In this document: piece by piece, positions 14,813 to 17,276 of the stretch
How the letters are laid out: the number at the start of each line of letters is the position of its first letter
Position numbering within the stretch: position 1 is the first letter of the stretch
Assembly (NCBI GenBank): GCA_943369575.1
Contig: CALRNP020000116.1
Span: 1 to 17,276 of the forward strand
Reading direction: 5' to 3'
From: Azorhizobium sp943369575
Lineage (GTDB): Bacteria > Pseudomonadota > Alphaproteobacteria > Rhizobiales > Xanthobacteraceae
DNA: 17,276 bases
Position numbers and translations under genes: made by a program
The notes under the pieces: model-generated
Told to the model about the DNA's origin: nothing
Databases searched by the model: none
The model's input: only the letters and a program-made list of their open reading frames with translations

Positions 14813-15661
14813 ATGGTCGGGGGGCGATGCAGGCACGAAATCACGCGGTCCGGTGCCCGCATCAGGGCGGCGGCGCTGGGCGCTGGCCTCTGCCTGGGGC
14901 TGGCCGGCGGCGCCGAGGCGATCGCCGGCGCCTGGACCTTGCCGCAGGGCGGGGCGGATCTTTGGCTCCAGACCAGCATCGCCGGCGCCTCATCCGCCTT
15001 CGGTCCCGGCTACGCGCTGCAGGCGGGCGGCAGCTATCACAAGGTCGAGCAGAATGTGCTGCTGGAATATGGCGCCGCCGACGGGCTGACGGCCCTTTTC
15101 AGCACGCAATTCCTCGCCGTCACCGTCACCGGCGCCACGCCGGCGCAATATGCCGGTCCGGGCTATAGCGACTTCGGTGCCCGTCTGCGCCTGGGGCAGG
15201 GGGAGGATTGGGTGGTGTCGGTGCAGGCGGTGGGCCGGGCGCCGGGGGCGGGCGGCTCCAGCAGCCGGGCGGCGGTGGGCTATACCGACTGGGAGGCGGA
15301 TCTGCGGCTGCTGGCGGGGCGGTCCTTCCAGCTGTGGGGGCTGGACGCCTTCGTCGATCTGCAGGTGGCGCAGCGCGAGCGGTTCGGCCCGCCGCCCAGC
15401 GAGGTGCGGGTCGATGCCACCCTGGGCGTCGAGGTGATGCCGGGCTGGCTGGTGCTGGCGCAATCCTTCAACGTGATGTCGGAAGGCGCCGGCGACGGGC
15501 CGGACTTCGACTTGTCTTATGACTATTACAAGGCCCAGGCCGGCGTGCTGGTAACGGTGGACGCCCGTCTCACGCTGGAGGCGGCGGCGTTCACCACCTA
15601 TCTGGCGCGCAATTTTCCGCAGGAGAACGGCTTGGTGCTGGCGGCGCGCTATCGGTTCTGA
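14813..15661 (+). CDS. Exported protein, probable outer-membrane beta-barrel
   Basis: The 282-residue protein has an N-terminal signal-like region: Arg-rich to residue 18, hydrophobic about 19-34, possible cleavage after A-E-A near 34-36. The rest alternates polar and hydrophobic residues in short strands with Gly/Asp turns, and the last residues are A-R-Y-R-F, ending in an aromatic residue as expected for BAM-inserted outer-membrane proteins. It resembles small porin-like or transporter-like barrels, but I do not recognise a named family. The ribosome site is unclear. A nearby ATG at 14827 is out of frame. It is convergent with the PAS gene, with 25 bp between stops. Its role is unknown. Confidence 0.7.
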   Translation: MVGGRCRHEITRSGARIRAAALGAGLCLGLAGGAEAIAGAWTLPQGGADLWLQTSIAGASSAFGPGYALQAGGSYHKVEQNVLLEYGAADGLTALFSTQFLAVTVTGATPAQYAGPGYSDFGARLRLGQGEDWVVSVQAVGRAPGAGGSSSRAAVGYTDWEADLRLLAGRSFQLWGLDAFVDLQVAQRERFGPPPSEVRVDATLGVEVMPGWLVLAQSFNVMSEGAGDGPDFDLSYDYYKAQAGVLVTVDARLTLEAAAFTTYLARNFPQENGLVLAARYRF

Positions 15662-15686
15662 GCCCGGCGGTTGACCCTTTTTGCCG

Positions 15687-16505
15687 TCAGTGGGCCGGCG
15701 CAGGCCCAGGATCGGCGAAACGGTTGGAAAGGTCGGAGATATCCCGCAGCACCCCAGCAAAGCCGGAGACCGCGCCGTCGGTGCCGCGAATGACGTCCAG
15801 CACGATATGGGCGCGGATCACCGTTCCGTCTTTGCGCACCCGCCAGCCTTCACGGGCGATCCGGCCCTCGCGGACGGCAGCGGCGAGAATGGCCTGCGGC
15901 ACGCCGGCTTCCCGCTCGGTCTGGGTGTAGAACTGGGCCACGCTGTGGCCGATCACCTCGGAGGCCTCATAGCCGCTGATGCGGGCGGCACCGGCATTCC
16001 AGGTGGTGACGCGGCCGTCGGGATCCAGCATGTAGATGGCGCATTCGCTCACGCTCTGCACCAGGGTGCGGAACTGCTCCTCGCTGCGGCGCAGCGCCTC
16101 CTGGGCGGCGCGGCGCTCGGTGAGGTCGCGGGTGACCTTGGCGAAGCCCACCAGGGTTCCGAGCGGGGCGCGGATCGGATCGATGATGGCATGGGCCCAG
16201 AAGCGGCTGCCGTTCTTGCGCACCCGCCAGCCCTCTTCCTCGAAGCGGCCTTCGCGCGCCGCCAGGCTCAAAGCCCGTTCCGGCACGCCGGCGCTGCGGT
16301 CCTCGTCGGTGTAAAAGCGCGAAAAATGATCGCCGACGATTTCATCGGCCTCATAGCCCTTGAAGCGCCGGGCGCCCGGGTTCCAGCTCATGACGATGCC
16401 GTGGGGATTGAGCATGTAGATGGCGTAGTCGGAGATCGCCTCCACCAGCAGGCGGTAGTGACCGTCGTCGGTCAGCGAGGCCTGGTAAAGCTCCGACCGC
16501 TTCAT
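15687..16505 (-). CDS. Tandem PAS-domain protein without output domain
   Basis: From the chosen ATG the protein has 272 residues and two PAS domains (about 15-128 and 143-258) joined by a short helical linker rich in Glu, Ala and Arg. The two align without gaps over about 104 residues and are roughly half identical, sharing A-I-Y-M-L, W-N-x-G-A, G-Y-E-A, A-G-V-P and E-G-W-R-V-R-K. This is an internal duplication. PAS domains of this kind usually precede histidine kinases, yet the protein ends 14 residues after PAS2 with no kinase, GGDEF, EAL or HTH domain. It may sense a ligand and work through a partner. The frame is open to 16589, but the ATG at 16505 has GGGAG eight bases upstream and gives a natural N-terminus. 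It has no membrane segment. Confidence 0.82.
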   Translation of the reverse strand: MKRSELYQASLTDDGHYRLLVEAISDYAIYMLNPHGIVMSWNPGARRFKGYEADEIVGDHFSRFYTDEDRSAGVPERALSLAAREGRFEEEGWRVRKNGSRFWAHAIIDPIRAPLGTLVGFAKVTRDLTERRAAQEALRRSEEQFRTLVQSVSECAIYMLDPDGRVTTWNAGAARISGYEASEVIGHSVAQFYTQTEREAGVPQAILAAAVREGRIAREGWRVRKDGTVIRAHIVLDVIRGTDGAVSGFAGVLRDISDLSNRFADPGPAPAH

Positions 16506-16678
16506 GAACGAAACTCCCGCGGCCGCCCTGCGCCGGCCGTCCGCGTTCGCGAGATGAGGGCGCCGCCATGCTGTGCTGCGGCTCGACACATGGATCGTGC
16601 CTCAGCCTAACACAGTTGCAGGAGCGTCATTCCACACGCGGGTACAGTATCGCGGATCGTTGCAAGCTTCAGGCAAGC

Positions 16679-16710
16679 CGGCAGGGATGGCGTGACGCCG
16701 CTCCCTGCCG
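16679..16710 (-). terminator. Stem-loop after the His-rich gene, possible terminator
   Basis: CGGCAGGGA at 16679-16687 pairs with TCCCTGCCG at 16702-16710, with an inner GGCG/CGCC stem around a TGA loop. It starts 10 bases after the stop of the His-rich gene. The minus strand lacks a real T-run after it, so it is a weak intrinsic terminator or a 3' protective hairpin. Confidence 0.5.
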
Positions 16711-16720
16711 TGCGGAGGGC

Positions 16721-17086
16721 TCAGCTTTGGGCAGTCACCACCTCAAGCGGGCCGTGGTCATCGCAATGGCCGTCATGGGGATGGTGCAGGTGGCCATTGA
16801 CCAGATAGTCGATGTGATCGCCATGGGGCACGGCTTCGTGGCCGCAGCCGGGGCCGTGGACATGGCCGGCTTCGTGGCCGCCGCAATCATGATGCGGGGT
16901 GCAGACGTCCGGATTGGTGGCGCTGATCTCGATCACATGCTCATCCACATGGTCGCCATGGGGATGATGGAGATGGCCGTCGTGCAAATAGTCGACGTGA
17001 TCGCCGTGCTTGACGGCGGTGTGGCCGCAATTGGCGCCGTGCGCATGGGGGTGGTCCGCGTGGATCTTGCAGGCGTGGTCGGACAT
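16721..17086 (-). CDS. His/Cys-rich metal-binding protein with two repeats
   Basis: The 121-residue protein contains 29 His and 6 Cys. Two 31-residue repeats at 20-50 and 81-111 are identical at 22 positions, each with C-G-H, H-G-D-H, D-Y-L, G-H-L-H-H-P-H and a terminal H. A shorter H-x-H-G-x-x-C-G-H segment leads into each copy. No signal peptide or membrane segment is present, so it is cytoplasmic. Binding of zinc, nickel, cobalt or copper is very likely; storage, buffering or delivery to an exporter is inferred. It starts 12 bases after the ArsR-type gene with GGGGAAAG as ribosome site, so it is co-transcribed with, and probably controlled by, that repressor. A stem-loop follows its stop. 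Similar unnamed proteins occur in other alphaproteobacteria. Confidence 0.85.
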   Translation of the reverse strand: MSDHACKIHADHPHAHGANCGHTAVKHGDHVDYLHDGHLHHPHGDHVDEHVIEISATNPDVCTPHHDCGGHEAGHVHGPGCGHEAVPHGDHIDYLVNGHLHHPHDGHCDDHGPLEVVTAQS

Positions 17087-17098
17087 GGTCGCTTTCCC

Positions 17099-17275
17099 CT
17101 AGTCGTGGTGATGGCCCGTGTGGTCTTCGACCATGTGGTCATGGCCTGCATGGTCATGGCCTGCTTCGGGCTCGCAGGCGTGGTCGATGGCGTTTTCGAT
17201 CAGCTGAAGCACATGCGCATCCGCCAATCGGTAGATGATGCTCTTGCCCTGCCGCTGCCGCGAGATGAGGCGGGC
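17099..17275 (-). CDS. ArsR/SmtB-type metalloregulator, C-terminal part with His-rich tail
   Basis: Only the last 58 residues are in the window; the gene begins beyond its right edge. The visible part starts L-I-S-R-Q-R-Q-G-K-S-I-I-Y-R-L-A, the beta-wing of ArsR/SmtB repressors, followed by the last helix H-V-L-Q-L-I-E-N-A-I-D-H-A-C. A tail of about 22 residues then has repeated G-H-D-H, D-H and H-H-H. The helix with Asp/His and the His-rich tail point to a divalent-metal sensor (zinc, cobalt or nickel) rather than an arsenic sensor. It is the upstream gene of the pair with the His-rich protein and most likely represses the operon until metal binds. Typical length is 100-135 residues, so roughly half is missing. 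Confidence 0.8.
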   Translation of the reverse strand, partial: ARLISRQRQGKSIIYRLADAHVLQLIENAIDHACEPEAGHDHAGHDHMVEDHTGHHHD

Positions 17276-17276
17276 G

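Noticed and set aside
15691..15708. TGGGCC-N6-GGCCCA hairpin at the end of the PAS gene as a terminator
   Set aside because: It lies inside the coding sequence and no T-run follows on either strand; it is likely due to Gly/Pro/Ala codons.
16933..17157. Minus-strand open frame of 74 codons rich in Thr, Met and Ile
   Set aside because: It is the out-of-frame reading of the His-codon repeats of the ArsR tail and His-rich gene.

Overview
The window is GC-rich and tightly packed with genes. Its content (CobS/CobT aerobic cobaltochelatase, a DUF2244 protein beside a short Ada-type methyltransferase, a J-domain protein with an N-terminal Cys cluster, BolA, a Tat-exported phytase-like esterase) points to a Hyphomicrobiales alphaproteobacterium, perhaps of the Xanthobacter/Azorhizobium type. 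The genus is inferred from gene content and composition only. No rRNA, tRNA, CRISPR array, transposase or integrase was seen.

Layout. 1-242 (-) is the Ala/Lys/Pro-rich N-terminus of a gene that leaves the window. It lies head to head with a DUF2244 membrane protein (264-785, +), which is followed by an AraC-HTH/O6-alkylguanine methyltransferase fusion (847-1905, +). A minus-strand block then reads from right to left: J-domain protein (6620-6018), cobS (5894-4914), cobT (4821-2929) and a Tat-exported phytase-like esterase (2929-1910). CobS and CobT are the AAA+ and MIDAS subunits that drive cobalt insertion during aerobic B12 synthesis. The esterase start overlaps the cobT stop.

A 329-bp non-coding stretch rich in inverted repeats precedes a chromate module on the plus strand: a rhodanese-ChrB fusion (6950-7768) and a ChrA efflux transporter (7780-9207). 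Next come a class II aldolase-like protein (9397-10200), BolA (10251-10532), QueC (10535-11263) and a small exported LprI-like protein (11260-11676). The last three are almost or actually overlapping.

A GNAT acetyltransferase (12231-11695, -) diverges from an APC amino-acid permease (12417-13763, +). The permease converges on a Bax inhibitor-1/YccA protein (14620-13859, -), which has a clear intrinsic terminator and a promoter overlapped by an inverted repeat. An exported, probably outer-membrane, beta-barrel protein (14813-15661, +) converges on a tandem PAS protein with no output domain (16505-15687, -). The window ends in a minus-strand metal module: the C-terminus of an ArsR/SmtB-type repressor with a His-rich tail (17275-17099), then a 121-residue His/Cys-rich two-repeat protein (17086-16721).

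Most genes belong to known families. The points most worth a second look are the ArsR/His-rich module, the inverted repeats before the rhodanese-ChrB gene, the operator-like repeat on the YccA promoter, the output-less PAS pair and the cobT-esterase coupling. I found no clear evidence of a wholly new multi-gene system.
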